From: Eubacteriaceae bacterium
GTDB taxonomy: Bacteria; Bacillota; Clostridia; Lachnospirales; Lachnospiraceae
Assembly: GCA_910575665.1 (NCBI GenBank)
Contig: CAJTFB010000033.1
Location: forward strand, 1-42,428
Direction: 5' to 3'
DNA: 42,428 nucleotides
The first letter of the stretch is position 1; each line of letters begins with the position of its first letter. Under the pieces are notes generated by a model that searched no databases, had not been told where the DNA came from, and saw only the letters and a program-made list of their open reading frames with translations. The position numbers were made by a program, and so were the translations under genes. This document shows positions 1 through 8,452 of the stretch, in pieces.

Positions 1-446
1 AGAACCACTTGCGGGAAAGCATCATGTCAGCGTCCGGGAACACCGGACGGCTGTTGACTGGGCAGAAGAAATAAAATACCTCGCTGATATCATGTACCCG
101 GATGCAGAAAAGATTGTTCTTGTAATGGACCCTGCGGCAGAAGCAAGGCGCATTATAAAACGTCTGGAAATCCATTATACGCCAAAGCATGGAAGCTGGC
201 TGGACATCGCTGAAATAGAACTTAATGTAATGACACGCCAATGCCTGTCACGGCGGATTGACAATATCAATGCTCTTCGCAGCGAGCTGGCGGCATGGGA
301 AACCGAGCGTAATACAATGGCGGCAAAGGTAGACTGGCAGTTTAAAACTTCCGATGCACGAATTAAACTGAGGTCGCTGTATCCTAAATTTACAGCTGCT
401 TCTATGTAAGCAACCATTATGCTAGATATAAATGTGTCAGTTCACT
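1..446 (+). mobile_element. IS630-family insertion sequence, right-end remnant
   Basis: The 3' part of an IS630-like element, cut off by the window's left edge. It holds the end of the transposase gene followed by about 35 bases of non-coding DNA ending near CAGTTCACTAG. IS630 elements insert at TA dinucleotides, and a CTAGTA stretch sits at the apparent boundary (around 444-450), so I place the end there. The exact terminal repeat cannot be confirmed because the other end is not in the window. The element abuts the 3' end of the minus-strand gene ending at 437 and supplies its stop codon. Confidence 0.6.
2..409 (+). pseudogene. IS630-family transposase, C-terminal remnant with internal deletion
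   Basis: The frame is open from the left edge, starting EPLAGKHHVSVREH, and runs to a TAA at 409. It carries the PLAGKxHVxVRExRT and HYTPKHGSWLxxAEIEL signatures of the IS630 DDE transposase core, so the third acidic residue (E of AEIE) is present. The second acidic residue region is damaged. Family members read VMDNLNTH followed by about ten more residues and then PAEARRI, whereas here VMD is followed directly by PAAEARRI, an in-frame loss of roughly 15 residues. The transposase is therefore unlikely to be active. An ATG at 92 opens an internal ORF in the same frame but is not the real start. Confidence 0.75.
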
Positions 447-1135
447 AGTACTTCCTGAACATTAGGAATATAAAAATCCTTGCCCGCTTGTATGCCCAAT
501 AAATTTTTATAACGCTCATCATATACTAAATACTCTGCGACAATAAATCTTTGCCCTTCTTCCAAATGACATTCCGTCATATCAGCCGGAAATTCATTAC
601 ACAATTTTTCTAATTCTTCCTCCGAAATATGAAATCCCTTTCGCACATTAAACATTTTTTTGAGTACATCTTTATCAAAAACACCATAAAATGCTTCGCC
701 AAAATCAAGGCACTGAGATAACCATGTCATTTTACGGGCATACTTCCGAAATTCCGGCGTGTTCAGCTTTTCATATGCATTCTTCACGTCTACCGGGACA
801 TCGAGCTGGTCTCGCTTATTCAAAAACGCATAATCACTTTCCTGAAGAGCCAGAGCGTCCTCCATTTCTTCAGATGCTGGAACAAATGGTTCGCTTATCG
901 CACGTTCCAGCAATGTTCTGCACTCTGGTGACAGCACAGCGATTCGCCTTCTCATTACTGTTGGCATAAGTAACTCATTCGCTATTTTGTCTGCAAGTTC
1001 GTCCTTTTTTAGTCCCGATGTTCTTCTTATTTCCAAATCTCTTGCGTAATTCAACAGGCTCTCTTTATCATACATCCTCAAGACATGCTTAAGCATGATA
1101 CCTTCCGGTCCATAAAGCACTTTTCGCATAGCCAT
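437..1135 (-). CDS. Hypothetical protein, probably truncated at its C-terminus by the IS630 element
   Basis: I do not recognise a named domain. The start is the ATG at 1135 (MAMRKVLYG), with GAGGAG ten bases upstream; an in-frame TTG six codons earlier overlaps that ribosome binding site and is rejected. The 232-residue product is soluble and rich in charged helices. An N-terminal stretch (about residues 15-50, with GLKKDELADKI) resembles a SAP/Rho-N type helix-extended-loop-helix. The last residues, LVN and the TGA stop, lie in the sequence that looks like the IS630 terminal repeat, so the original protein was probably longer. Function is unknown. Confidence 0.6.
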   Translation of the reverse strand: MAMRKVLYGPEGIMLKHVLRMYDKESLLNYARDLEIRRTSGLKKDELADKIANELLMPTVMRRRIAVLSPECRTLLERAISEPFVPASEEMEDALALQESDYAFLNKRDQLDVPVDVKNAYEKLNTPEFRKYARKMTWLSQCLDFGEAFYGVFDKDVLKKMFNVRKGFHISEEELEKLCNEFPADMTECHLEEGQRFIVAEYLVYDERYKNLLGIQAGKDFYIPNVQEVLVN

Positions 1136-1288
1136 CTTACTGTTTCTCCTCAAATAATGGTTGATTATCTCTTACACTCTTCAAAAGATATGAATTTCAA
1201 TTATTTATCTTTTGAATGTATTTTTTGGGTAATCTCATACAGCAGAGACCGCTGTTTTGGAGTAATTTCGGGGCCATGTTCCGACATT

Positions 1289-1471
1289 TAATATCTTCGT
1301 CAGTCCGCTTCCCTTACGCCCATATATCCTAACCACTGAAACACATCTGCCAAAACAGGATTTCGCCTTGTCGGAGAAATTGCATCTATAACCCGTTCCT
1401 GTATCAAGGTTCCGTCCGGCATTTGTAAGTTTCCCCTTATCATCCACTAAGCCAAATGACGCAGCACCAAT
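1289..1471 (-). pseudogene. Remnant of an AlbA_2 / RecG-like ATP-binding protein
   Basis: Two frames together give recognisable pieces of this family. One reads AASFGLVDDKGKLTNAG, then the other reads GTLIQERVIDAISPTRRNPVLADVF and LGYM, then the first resumes as GRKGSGLTKIL. In intact relatives the LTNAG piece and the RRNPVLAD piece are separated by well over 100 residues, so most of the protein is deleted and the rest is frameshifted. It is a relic with no coding capacity. Assignment is from memory of the family's RRNPxLAD...YMERxGSGxxKI signature. Confidence 0.55.
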
Positions 1472-1472
1472 C

Positions 1473-1678
1473 GCTTTTTAATTCTGTTGGAATGCTCCCC
1501 TTATACATCTTGCAACAGTTTCTGCATTTGCTGCAATCATATCCTGCAAACAGTTCTTTATGTAGGCGTAGAAATTGTTTGTCTAATTCCTCTTTGTCTG
1601 CATGACATTTCAAGAAAATACGGAACCTAAAATTTTCTTTTTCTCGGCTTCTGCTCTTATTTTATCTGGCTGTATCAT
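1473..1678 (-). pseudogene. Remnant of a YkgJ-family cysteine-cluster protein
   Basis: An ATG at 1678 opens MIQPDKIRAEAEKKK, then the frame shifts within an A/T run. The next frame gives FLKCHADKEELDKQF and YDCSKCRNCCKMYKGSIP. The CxxCxxCC cluster is the metal-binding signature of YkgJ (PF03692) proteins, which bind zinc or an iron-sulphur cluster. After SIPTE the similarity stops, and sequence of the neighbouring AlbA_2-like relic begins within about ten bases. The gene is therefore frameshifted near its start and deleted for its C-terminal half. Confidence 0.6.
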
Positions 1679-1757
1679 AGGTTTCCCAACTTCCTATAAA
1701 TTTTCTCAGATTTTTCATGGTATAATTGCTTATTAGGCTTGTCCTCTCTCGCGATAG

Positions 1758-2231
1758 TTATAACCATTGAAACAAAAAAAATATCAATACGGCAAAAAAA
1801 ATTACAATTAACAGCCGTATACCGCAACGTCTGAGATGATTTCCCAGTTGACTCAATTTTGAAGGGGACGGAGCATATTGGACTGTTAAATTCTTCTTTG
1901 TTCCAATAAATTTCTGCGAGGAACGAAATCTGGTCTTTTTATAACACAAAGCAAGCGGATCCGTTTGCCCAATAATACGCTGATAAAATTCATCCAACCA
2001 TGTCGTATCCTTGACTGAACACATATCACTTTCGTTAGCATGGTTTTCGTGAGCAATCTGATTCCGTATATACCGGTAATGCTTGAGTTGCAAATAATCT
2101 TTTTCCCATCCACCAACATAAAAATTTCCATTTGGTTCTTGTTCCATATCCTTAATATAGCCAGTGATACCAATACCGTTCATGTCCTTACACAGGTTAT
2201 CTAGGTATTTGTATGACTCCATAAATCCCAT
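1758..2231 (-). CDS. Hypothetical protein with C-terminal membrane anchor
   Basis: A 157-residue product starting at ATG 2231, with GGAGG about eight bases upstream. The soluble part (residues 1-130) has the stretch HYRYIRNQIAHENHAN, reminiscent of HEPN-like helical proteins. It ends in one hydrophobic helix at about residues 138-156 (LLIVIFFAVLIFFLF). That makes it a likely tail-anchored membrane protein with the N-terminus in the cytoplasm. It resembles small uncharacterised proteins common in Lachnospiraceae (possibly the DUF6548 group, from memory). No function can be assigned. It stands alone between relics and the str operon. Confidence 0.65.
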   Translation of the reverse strand: MGFMESYKYLDNLCKDMNGIGITGYIKDMEQEPNGNFYVGGWEKDYLQLKHYRYIRNQIAHENHANESDMCSVKDTTWLDEFYQRIIGQTDPLALCYKKTRFRSSQKFIGTKKNLTVQYAPSPSKLSQLGNHLRRCGIRLLIVIFFAVLIFFLFQWL

Positions 2232-2683
2232 ATTTAACCGCCTCCAACATATTTATTAGATCCAATGTATCTTATCGCAACTCGGCGTGTACTTTGTTGC
2301 TCTTAACTGTATTTATTTAAGTATTATGCAAATATACGCCCATTTTTGCCTCAATCACATCATTTATTATGGCTTGCTGATTTTCTGTTGCCAAAATGTT
2401 GCCACGCATTTATTATAGCAAATCTCCGCAAGTTAGCAATCCACCTTTTGAAATTTTGCACACTCAAAGTACAATTTTTCCTTAATCACCTTATTACGTA
2501 GTGCTAACACCATGTAGTTTATATCACTTTCAAAAAAGATGATAAGTTTTCTATCTCCACACACAAATTATATTAGCCACCAACTCATTCCTTTCTCTAT
2601 TTGTTCATGCAACCCCGCCAAAACACTTCCATACGGTGAGCCGACACCATTTTGGCACCACTTTCCACTGTTGCAAAGTTTCA
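2232..2683. other. Gene-free AT-rich stretch between the tuf terminator and the hypothetical gene
   Basis: About 450 bases with no ORF I can support. On the minus strand a short frame (MRGNILATENQQ...) of about 30 codons lacks a convincing ribosome binding site and is not called. The final 90 bases before the gene at 2231 presumably hold its promoter; TTGCGA and TAATAA separated by 16 bases are a weak candidate. I see no RNA gene or repeat here. Confidence 0.5.
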
Positions 2684-2714
2684 AAAAGGGCTTCCCGATT
2701 TCTCGGAAAGCCCC
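2684..2714 (-). terminator. Rho-independent terminator of tuf / str operon
   Basis: On the minus strand GGGCTTTCCGA and TCGGGAAGCCC form an 11-pair stem (with one G-T pair) around a short GAAA loop, followed directly by TTTTTG. It lies about 20 bases past the tuf stop and closes the str operon. Confidence 0.9.
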
Positions 2715-2736
2715 ATAAAATCTAGCTTTTTACTAA

Positions 2737-3924
2737 TTACTCGATGATAGTAGCCACACGACCTGAACCTACTGTACGTCCGCCCTCACGGATAGCGAAT
2801 GTAAGACCCTGATCCATAGCGATTGGGTGAATCAGCTCGATGGTCATCTCTACGTTATCACCAGGCATGCACATCTCTGTACCAGCTGGAAGCTCGATCA
2901 CACCAGTTACGTCCGTTGTACGGAAATAGAACTGTGGACGGTAGTTGTTGAAGAATGGAGTATGACGTCCACCCTCGTCCTTAGTCAGTACGTAAACCTG
3001 TGCTGTGAACTTTGTATGGCAGGTAAGGGAACCTGGCTGAGAAAGAACCTGTCCTCTCTCGATCTCGTTCTTCTGAACACCACGAAGAAGTACACCAGCA
3101 TTGTCTCCAGCCTGAGCCTCTTCCAGCTCTTTGTGGAACATCTCGATACCAGTTACAACAACCTTACGTGTCTCTTCTTTGATACCAACGATTTCTACTT
3201 CGTCATTGAGGTGAAGTGTACCAGCCTCTACACGTCCTGTAGCAACCGTACCACGTCCTGTAATAGAGAATACGTCCTCAACAGGCATTACAAATGGCTT
3301 ATCTGTGTCACGCTCTGGATCTGGAATATACTCATCAACTGTGCTCATGAGCTCCATGATAGCGTCGCCCCATTTGCTGCTTGGATCTTCCAATGCACCA
3401 AGTGCAGAACCTTTGATGATCGGACAATCTGTGAACTCATACTCCTCAAGGATCTCTGTGATCTCCATCTCTACCAGCTCAAGAAGCTCTTCGTCATCCA
3501 CCATATCACATTTGTTCATGAATACGATGATATAAGGAACACCTACCTGACGGGAAAGAAGGATATGCTCTTTTGTCTGAGCCATAACACCGTCAGTAGC
3601 AGCTACAACAAGGATCGCACCATCCATCTGTGCAGCACCAGTGATCATGTTCTTAACGTAGTCAGCATGTCCTGGGCAGTCAACGTGTGCGTAATGTCTG
3701 TTCTCTGTCTCATATTCAACGTGAGCTGTGGAAATTGTAATACCTCTTTCACGCTCTTCTGGAGCTTTATCAATATTTGCGAAATCTACAGCTGCGTTAC
3801 CCTCTACTCTTGCAGCAAGTGTAGCAGTGATCGCTGCTGTCAATGTTGTTTTACCATGGTCTACGTGACCAATTGTACCAATGTTACAATGTGGTTTCGA
3901 TCTTACATACTTTTCCTTAGCCAT
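2737..3924 (-). CDS. tuf: Elongation factor Tu
   Basis: GTPase that delivers aminoacyl-tRNA to the ribosomal A site in the cytoplasm. The 395-residue length matches the family. The P-loop GHVDHGKT is at residues 19-26, followed by the switch-[10 protein letters not shown] and the guanine-specificity NKCD, then the domain II and III beta-barrels. The start is the ATG at 3924 (MAKEKY), with AGGAGG ten bases upstream; an in-frame ATG seven codons earlier would place that site inside the gene. It is the last gene of the str operon, 205 bases after fusA, and has its own promoter in that gap. A strong terminator follows. Confidence 0.98.
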   Translation of the reverse strand: MAKEKYVRSKPHCNIGTIGHVDHGKTTLTAAITATLAARVEGNAAVDFANIDKAPEERERGITISTAHVEYETENRHYAHVDCPGHADYVKNMITGAAQMDGAILVVAATDGVMAQTKEHILLSRQVGVPYIIVFMNKCDMVDDEELLELVEMEITEILEEYEFTDCPIIKGSALGALEDPSSKWGDAIMELMSTVDEYIPDPERDTDKPFVMPVEDVFSITGRGTVATGRVEAGTLHLNDEVEIVGIKEETRKVVVTGIEMFHKELEEAQAGDNAGVLLRGVQKNEIERGQVLSQPGSLTCHTKFTAQVYVLTKDEGGRHTPFFNNYRPQFYFRTTDVTGVIELPAGTEMCMPGDNVEMTIELIHPIAMDQGLTFAIREGGRTVGSGRVATIIE

Positions 3925-3994
3925 TTCTAAACGTCCTCCTAACATATTTTTTATTTTGTTTTAGAAATTTTGCTCTGATTGCCAATATGTCTCT

Positions 3995-4023
3995 ATTATA
4001 TGGGATATTTCCCAAAAAATCAA
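3995..4023 (-). promoter_or_regulatory. Sigma-A-type promoter for tuf
   Basis: On the minus strand TTGATT (4018-4023) and TATAAT (3995-4000) are separated by exactly 17 bases. Most of the spacer is the near-palindrome TGGGAAATATCCCA. It lies in the 205-base gap between fusA and tuf, about 70 bases upstream of the tuf start, and would allow extra EF-Tu expression over the rest of the operon. Confidence 0.7.
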
Positions 4024-4129
4024 TCCCTAATTCATAAAACTTATCGGCTTTCCTCTGTTAAATCCGCCTGATTCAACAAAATTTATTATACACGCGGTTC
4101 AGTATTGACTGCCCGCTTTCTCGTTGTAA

Positions 4130-6250
4130 CTATTTGTCCGTTTTCTGTGCAAGAACTTTGTCCTGTACATTTTTCGGACACTGTGCGTATTTCTCAAAGA
4201 ACATAGAGTAGTTACCACGTCCCTGAGTTGCCGAACGCAACTCCGTGGAGTAACCAAACATCTCTGCCAGAGGTACAAACGCGCGAACCAGCTTACCGCC
4301 GCCGATATCGTCCATACCTTCGATCTGTCCACGTTTCGCATTCAGGCTTCCGATTACATCACCCATGTATTCTTCTGGCATTGTAACTTCTACTTTCATA
4401 ATTGGCTCGAGAAGAACAGGATTACCTTTCTTCATTGCATCTTTGAATGCCATAGAACCAGCGATGTGGAATGCCATCTCACTGGAATCGACTTCATGGT
4501 AAGAACCATCCCATACATTCGCATATACACCAAGTACAGGGAATCCACCAAGAATACCAGCCTGTGCTGCTTCTTCGATACCCTCTCCGACAGCAGGGAT
4601 GTATTCTTTTGGAATCGCACCGCCGACTACCGTAGATTCAAACTTGAATGTTTCTTCGCCGTTTGGATCCATAGGCTCGAATTTAACTTTACAATGACCA
4701 TACTGTCCACGACCACCAGACTGTTTAGCATATTTGCTATCCACATCAACCGGTGTGGTAAAGGTTTCTTTGTAAGCAACCTGTGGAGCACCTACATTTG
4801 CTTCTACATTGAACTCACGTAGCAGACGATCCACGATAACCTCCAGATGAAGCTCACCCATACCAGCGATGATCGTCTGACCCGTCTCTGAATCTGTATG
4901 AGCACGGAAAGTAGGATCTTCTTCTGCAAGTTTTGCAAGCGCTTCACCCATCTTACCTTGGTCATTCTTTGTCTTAGGCTCGATCGCAAGCTCGATAACC
5001 GGCTCTGGGAATTCCATGGATTCCAGAATAACCGGATGCTGCTCGTCGCAGATCGTATCACCAGTGGTTGTCATTTTGAAACCAACTGCTGCTGCGATAT
5101 CACCAGAGTATACTTTATCAATTTCATTACGCTTGTTGGCATGCATCTGAACGATACGTCCAACACGCTCTTTCTTTCCTTTGGTCGCATTCAATACATA
5201 AGAACCGGAGTTCAATGTTCCGGAATACACACGGAAGAATGCCAGTTTACCAACGAATGGATCTGCCATGATCTTAAATGCCAGAGCAGAAAATGGCTCA
5301 TCGTCGGATGATTTACGAGTAATCTCGTTGCCCTCTTCATCTGTTCCCATAATGTCAGGAATATCGGTAGGAGCTGGCATATACTCGATAACGCCGTCCA
5401 GCATTTTCTGAACACCTTTATTTTTGTAAGCAGAACCACAGTATACAGGAACTGCCTCACAGGCGATCGTTCCTTTACGAAGGGCCTTCTTAAGCTCATC
5501 AACGGATGGCTCCTGGTCCTCCAGATACTGCATCATCAGATCATCATCCAGCTCACAGATCTTCTCTACAAGATTGCTGTGCCATTCATCAGCAAGATCC
5601 TTCAAATCATCTGGAATCTCTGTGATCTCAATATCTTCGCCTTTATCATCTTTGTAATAATATGCTTCCATCTCAAACAGATCGATCAAGCCCATAAAAT
5701 CGTCTTCTTTTCCGATCGGAATCTGAACAGGAATCGCATTTTTGCCCAGACGGTCAATGATCGTCTGCACCGAATAGAAAAAGTCTGCACCCATTTTATC
5801 CATCTTATTGATGAATGCCATACGTGGTACATTGTATGTGTCAGCCTGACGCCATACATTTTCGGACTGAGGCTCAACGCCGGCTTTCGCATCAAATACA
5901 CCGACAGCACCGTCCAAAACACGAAGAGAACGCTCTACTTCTACCGTAAAGTCTACGTGTCCAGGGGTGTCAATGATGTTGACACGATGCTCCAAAGCAC
6001 CTGGTTTTGCCTTGTGGTGATCTTCCAGTGTCCAGTGGCAGGTAGTAGCCGCAGAAGTAATGGTAATACCTCTTTCCTGCTCCTGCTCCATCCAGTCCAT
6101 TGTGGAAGCACCATCATGAGTCTCACCGATTTTATAATTGACGCCAGTATAATACAGAATACGCTCTGTAAGTGTTGTCTTACCAGCATCGATATGAGCC
6201 ATGATACCAATATTTCTGGTACGCTCTAATGGATATTCTCTTCCAGCCAA
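4130..6250 (-). CDS. fusA: Elongation factor G
   Basis: Ribosomal translocase GTPase. The 706-residue product has the P-loop AHIDAGKTT at about 17-25, the switch region [19 protein letters not shown], and NKMD. Domains II-V follow, including the C-terminal RGQIEGMD loop. The start is TTG at 6250, giving [19 protein letters not shown]. An exact AGGAGG sits eight bases upstream and no ATG lies in between, so a UUG initiation codon is used. It lies 102 bases after rpsG in the str operon. Confidence 0.97.
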   Translation of the reverse strand: MAGREYPLERTRNIGIMAHIDAGKTTLTERILYYTGVNYKIGETHDGASTMDWMEQEQERGITITSAATTCHWTLEDHHKAKPGALEHRVNIIDTPGHVDFTVEVERSLRVLDGAVGVFDAKAGVEPQSENVWRQADTYNVPRMAFINKMDKMGADFFYSVQTIIDRLGKNAIPVQIPIGKEDDFMGLIDLFEMEAYYYKDDKGEDIEITEIPDDLKDLADEWHSNLVEKICELDDDLMMQYLEDQEPSVDELKKALRKGTIACEAVPVYCGSAYKNKGVQKMLDGVIEYMPAPTDIPDIMGTDEEGNEITRKSSDDEPFSALAFKIMADPFVGKLAFFRVYSGTLNSGSYVLNATKGKKERVGRIVQMHANKRNEIDKVYSGDIAAAVGFKMTTTGDTICDEQHPVILESMEFPEPVIELAIEPKTKNDQGKMGEALAKLAEEDPTFRAHTDSETGQTIIAGMGELHLEVIVDRLLREFNVEANVGAPQVAYKETFTTPVDVDSKYAKQSGGRGQYGHCKVKFEPMDPNGEETFKFESTVVGGAIPKEYIPAVGEGIEEAAQAGILGGFPVLGVYANVWDGSYHEVDSSEMAFHIAGSMAFKDAMKKGNPVLLEPIMKVEVTMPEEYMGDVIGSLNAKRGQIEGMDDIGGGKLVRAFVPLAEMFGYSTELRSATQGRGNYSMFFEKYAQCPKNVQDKVLAQKTDK

Positions 6251-6352
6251 GGTTCTTTCCTCCTATATTTTCTCGTCTAATACACAAATTCTCTCTTATC
6301 ACCAACGATAATGTGCAAACGCTGAAGCCTTTGCGGCCTCAAACTTCACTTT

Positions 6353-6823
6353 TTACCATCTGTAATGAGCGAAGGCTTTATTTGCCTCTGCCATCTTGTG
6401 CATATCTTCTTTCTTCTTTACGGATGCTCCTGTATTGTTTGCTGCATCCATAATCTCACTGGCAAGTCTTTCTTTCATTGTCTTTTCTCCACGATTACGT
6501 GAATAAAGTGTCAGCCAGCGAAGTGCCAGAGCCTGTCTGCGGTCTGGTCTTACTTCGATCGGAACCTGGTATGTGGAACCACCAATACGTCTTGCCTTTA
6601 CCTCAAGCTCAGGCATTACGTTATTCATCGCCTCTTCAAATACGTCCAATGCATCTTTTCCAGTCTTCTCTGAGATTTCCTCGAAAGCACCATAAACGAT
6701 TCTCTGAGCCACACCCTTTTTACCGTCCAACATAATGTTGTTGATCAGCTTTGTCACAACTTTGTTTTTGTAAACTGGATCTGCCAGCACATCTCTTTTT
6801 GGAATATGTCCTTTACGTGGCAC
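6353..6823 (-). CDS. rpsG: 30S ribosomal protein S7
   Basis: Primary 16S rRNA-binding protein that nucleates the head of the 30S subunit. The 156-residue product [16 protein letters not shown]...HYRW matches the usual bacterial S7 length and has the [14 protein letters not shown] segment. The start is GTG at 6823, preceded by AAGGAGGG seven bases upstream. It lies between rpsL and fusA. The 264 bases between rpsL and rpsG contain nothing I can identify. Confidence 0.97.
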   Translation of the reverse strand: MPRKGHIPKRDVLADPVYKNKVVTKLINNIMLDGKKGVAQRIVYGAFEEISEKTGKDALDVFEEAMNNVMPELEVKARRIGGSTYQVPIEVRPDRRQALALRWLTLYSRNRGEKTMKERLASEIMDAANNTGASVKKKEDMHKMAEANKAFAHYRW

Positions 6824-7087
6824 GTTACTTCCCTCCTTAATAATAATATTAATTCACAGGTACTCACTACTAGTGTCCGCACCAGCTTAAATCTTGCTTC
6901 GTTTCGTATACAACCCGCACTATCGCGAACTGTCTCTATAAAATAATGATGCAAAAATTAATCCGGTACTTTTAAATTAGTAATTACAGTAACTCTGTAA
7001 TCCGAAGACACGCCATGATCATGCGCATTCTCCGTATCGATAAATTCTACCGTCATCTTGTATGACGGAAAATTTACTGCGGAAAAT

Positions 7088-7507
7088 TTATTTTCCTGCT
7101 TTCGGTCTCTTCGCACCATATTTGGAACGAGCCTGCTTTCTGTTAGCAACACCAGCAGTATCAAGTGTTCCACGGATAATATGATATCTGGTACCTGGAA
7201 GGTCTTTTACTCTTCCACCACGAATCATAACAACACTATGCTCCTGAAGGTTGTGACCTTCACCTGGAATATAGCTAGTTACCTCGATACCGTTAGAAAG
7301 ACGAACTCTGGCAATCTTACGAAGCGCTGAGTTAGGCTTTTTCGGTGTAGCAGTACGAACAACAGTACATACGCCACGCTTCTGTGGAGAAGCACTCTCT
7401 GTAGATTTCTTTTTCAGTGAGTTGTAAGTGTACTGAAGTGCTGGAGAATTTGATTTCTTCGCAACCGATTTTCTACCCTGCTTTACTAATTGGTTAAAAG
7501 TTGGCAT
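7088..7507 (-). CDS. rpsL: 30S ribosomal protein S12
   Basis: Decoding-centre ribosomal protein and first gene of the str operon. The 139 residues include [13 protein letters not shown] and [12 protein letters not shown]...GGRVKDLPG. The lysines at the two classical streptomycin-resistance positions (in PKKPNS and RVKDLPG) are wild type, so the sequence predicts no rpsL-based resistance. The start is ATG at 7507 with AGGAGGTGA just upstream. The promoter is at 7624-7652, leaving a leader of roughly 110 bases. Confidence 0.98.
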   Translation of the reverse strand: MPTFNQLVKQGRKSVAKKSNSPALQYTYNSLKKKSTESASPQKRGVCTVVRTATPKKPNSALRKIARVRLSNGIEVTSYIPGEGHNLQEHSVVMIRGGRVKDLPGTRYHIIRGTLDTAGVANRKQARSKYGAKRPKAGK

Positions 7508-7594
7508 TAATTTTCACCTCCTGTAATTGATTTGATCCTAGATTTCCCGAAGAAATCCAGTTTTTATTACATCCGAGCAGAATTTTTTGTATAC

Positions 7595-7641
7595 AAAAAG
7601 ACCACACGAACGCATGCTAAATTATTATAGCGTGTGTGATC
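7595..7641 (-). terminator. Terminator hairpin interleaved with the str operon promoter
   Basis: On the minus strand GATCACACACGC (7641-7630) pairs imperfectly with GCGTTCGTGTGGTC (7613-7600) and is followed by TTTTTG. It would terminate transcripts arriving from the CAP gene. The 5' arm lies in the -35/-10 spacer and the -10 lies in the loop. RNA started at the str promoter therefore lacks the 5' arm and escapes termination. Confidence 0.6.
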
Positions 7642-7652
7642 CTTTTTGTCAA
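7624..7652 (-). promoter_or_regulatory. Strong sigma-A-type promoter of the str operon
   Basis: On the minus strand a consensus TTGACA (7647-7652) and a consensus TATAAT (7624-7629) are separated by 17 bases. This is the best promoter match in the window. The expected transcription start is near 7617. The resulting leader contains the 16-base perfect palindrome TTTTTGTATACAAAAA (7584-7599). Confidence 0.9.
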
Positions 7653-7665
7653 GAAAATTTTCAAA

Positions 7666-7703
7666 ATAACTGAGCCAGCTCTACGCACCATTGAGCTAAG
7701 CCG
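7666..7703 (-). other. Possible tRNA 5'-half relic
   Basis: On the minus strand CGGCTTAGCTCAATGGTGCG followed by TAGAGCTGG looks like the start of a tRNA. It has a TAGCTC/GAGC D-stem with a GG-containing D-loop. No anticodon arm, T-arm or acceptor partner follows, so it is not a functional tRNA. The TAG in it serves as the stop codon of the CAP-domain gene. It could be chance, or a leftover of an integration site. Confidence 0.3.
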
Positions 7704-8388
7704 AAAACAGCTGCACCCAGTAATGCTTATATGTCCCGCCGGTCTTCACATAACCGACACCTAGCTTTTCAAATTCCTTTGATAAAATATTGGCGCGATG
7801 ACCCTCGGAATTCATCCAGCTATGCACCACCTCTTTCGGCGTCGGCTGGCCCGCTGCGATATTTTCTCCAACAGCACGGTAGGAAATTCCCATTTCTTTC
7901 ATAATACTGAAACAACTGCTTCCATCTGGACGGTCATGGGAAAACACCTCTGTGATCTCTTTGGCACGTACCTTGGCAGCACGATTCAGGGAGGCATCCA
8001 GCTTAAGTGCTTTTCGTCCTGCCTTAGCGCGTTCTTTATTCACTAGTTTTAGAACCTTTTCAGCATAAGAGTTCTTTGTTGTTGCCACCACCTTAATACG
8101 GCACAGGTATTTCTTACCACCCGCTTTCGCTGTTATGCGGGCGCTTCCCCTTGCCCTCGCTGTCACAAGGCCGCGATTTGAAACCTTTGCTACTTTCTGG
8201 TTTGAACTGCTCCATCGGATCTTTTTTGTATTGTTTTTCAATTTTAACTGTAGTTTTGTACCAACTGTCAAAGTTGCATTTTTCTTATTCAGAACGGCCT
8301 TGGCTTTTGCCTCCACCACAGCCCCCTGGCATGAAAAAATGTTTCCCAGAAGAACAAACACAACTGCTATGGAACAAAGTCGTTTCAT
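7696..8388 (-). CDS. Secreted BIG2 and CAP (SCP/PR1) domain protein
   Basis: A 230-residue exported protein. A signal peptide spans about residues 1-28 (MKRLCSIAVVFVLLGNIFSC..AVVEAKA). A bacterial Ig-like group 2 domain follows (about 30-103, with VSNRGLVTARARGSARITAK). A CAP domain covers about 108-229, with the family motifs VFSHDRPDG, GENIAAG, HSWMNSEGHRANIL and HYWVQLF. CAP domains in clostridia are extracellular with poorly known roles; BIG2 suggests wall or surface association. The start at 8388 has AAGGAGGG seven bases upstream. The stop falls in a tRNA-like stretch, and a terminator-like hairpin follows. Confidence 0.85.
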   Translation of the reverse strand: MKRLCSIAVVFVLLGNIFSCQGAVVEAKAKAVLNKKNATLTVGTKLQLKLKNNTKKIRWSSSNQKVAKVSNRGLVTARARGSARITAKAGGKKYLCRIKVVATTKNSYAEKVLKLVNKERAKAGRKALKLDASLNRAAKVRAKEITEVFSHDRPDGSSCFSIMKEMGISYRAVGENIAAGQPTPKEVVHSWMNSEGHRANILSKEFEKLGVGYVKTGGTYKHYWVQLFSA

Positions 8389-8408
8389 GATATCCCTCCT
8401 TCATAACC

Positions 8409-8436
8409 ATTCTACATGGTCTTATCCTTTTTACAA
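8409..8436 (-). promoter_or_regulatory. Probable promoter of the CAP-domain gene
   Basis: On the minus strand TTGTAA (8431-8436) and TAGAAT (8409-8414) are separated by 16 bases, about 20 bases upstream of the CAP gene start. The match is moderate and the spacing slightly short. Confidence 0.4.
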
Positions 8437-8452
8437 TACCATCACCCACCTG

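Noticed and set aside
1235-1447. A 70-codon minus-strand ORF as an independent gene
   Set aside because: It mixes parts of the AlbA_2-like relic with out-of-frame sequence and has no ribosome binding site.
2827-3930. A 367-codon plus-strand ORF opposite tuf
   Set aside because: Mirror frame of the highly biased tuf codons; the product is rich in Cys, Ser and Tyr, and there is no homology or start signal.
5579-6229. A 216-codon plus-strand ORF opposite fusA
   Set aside because: Antisense shadow of EF-G, with no start signal and improbable composition.
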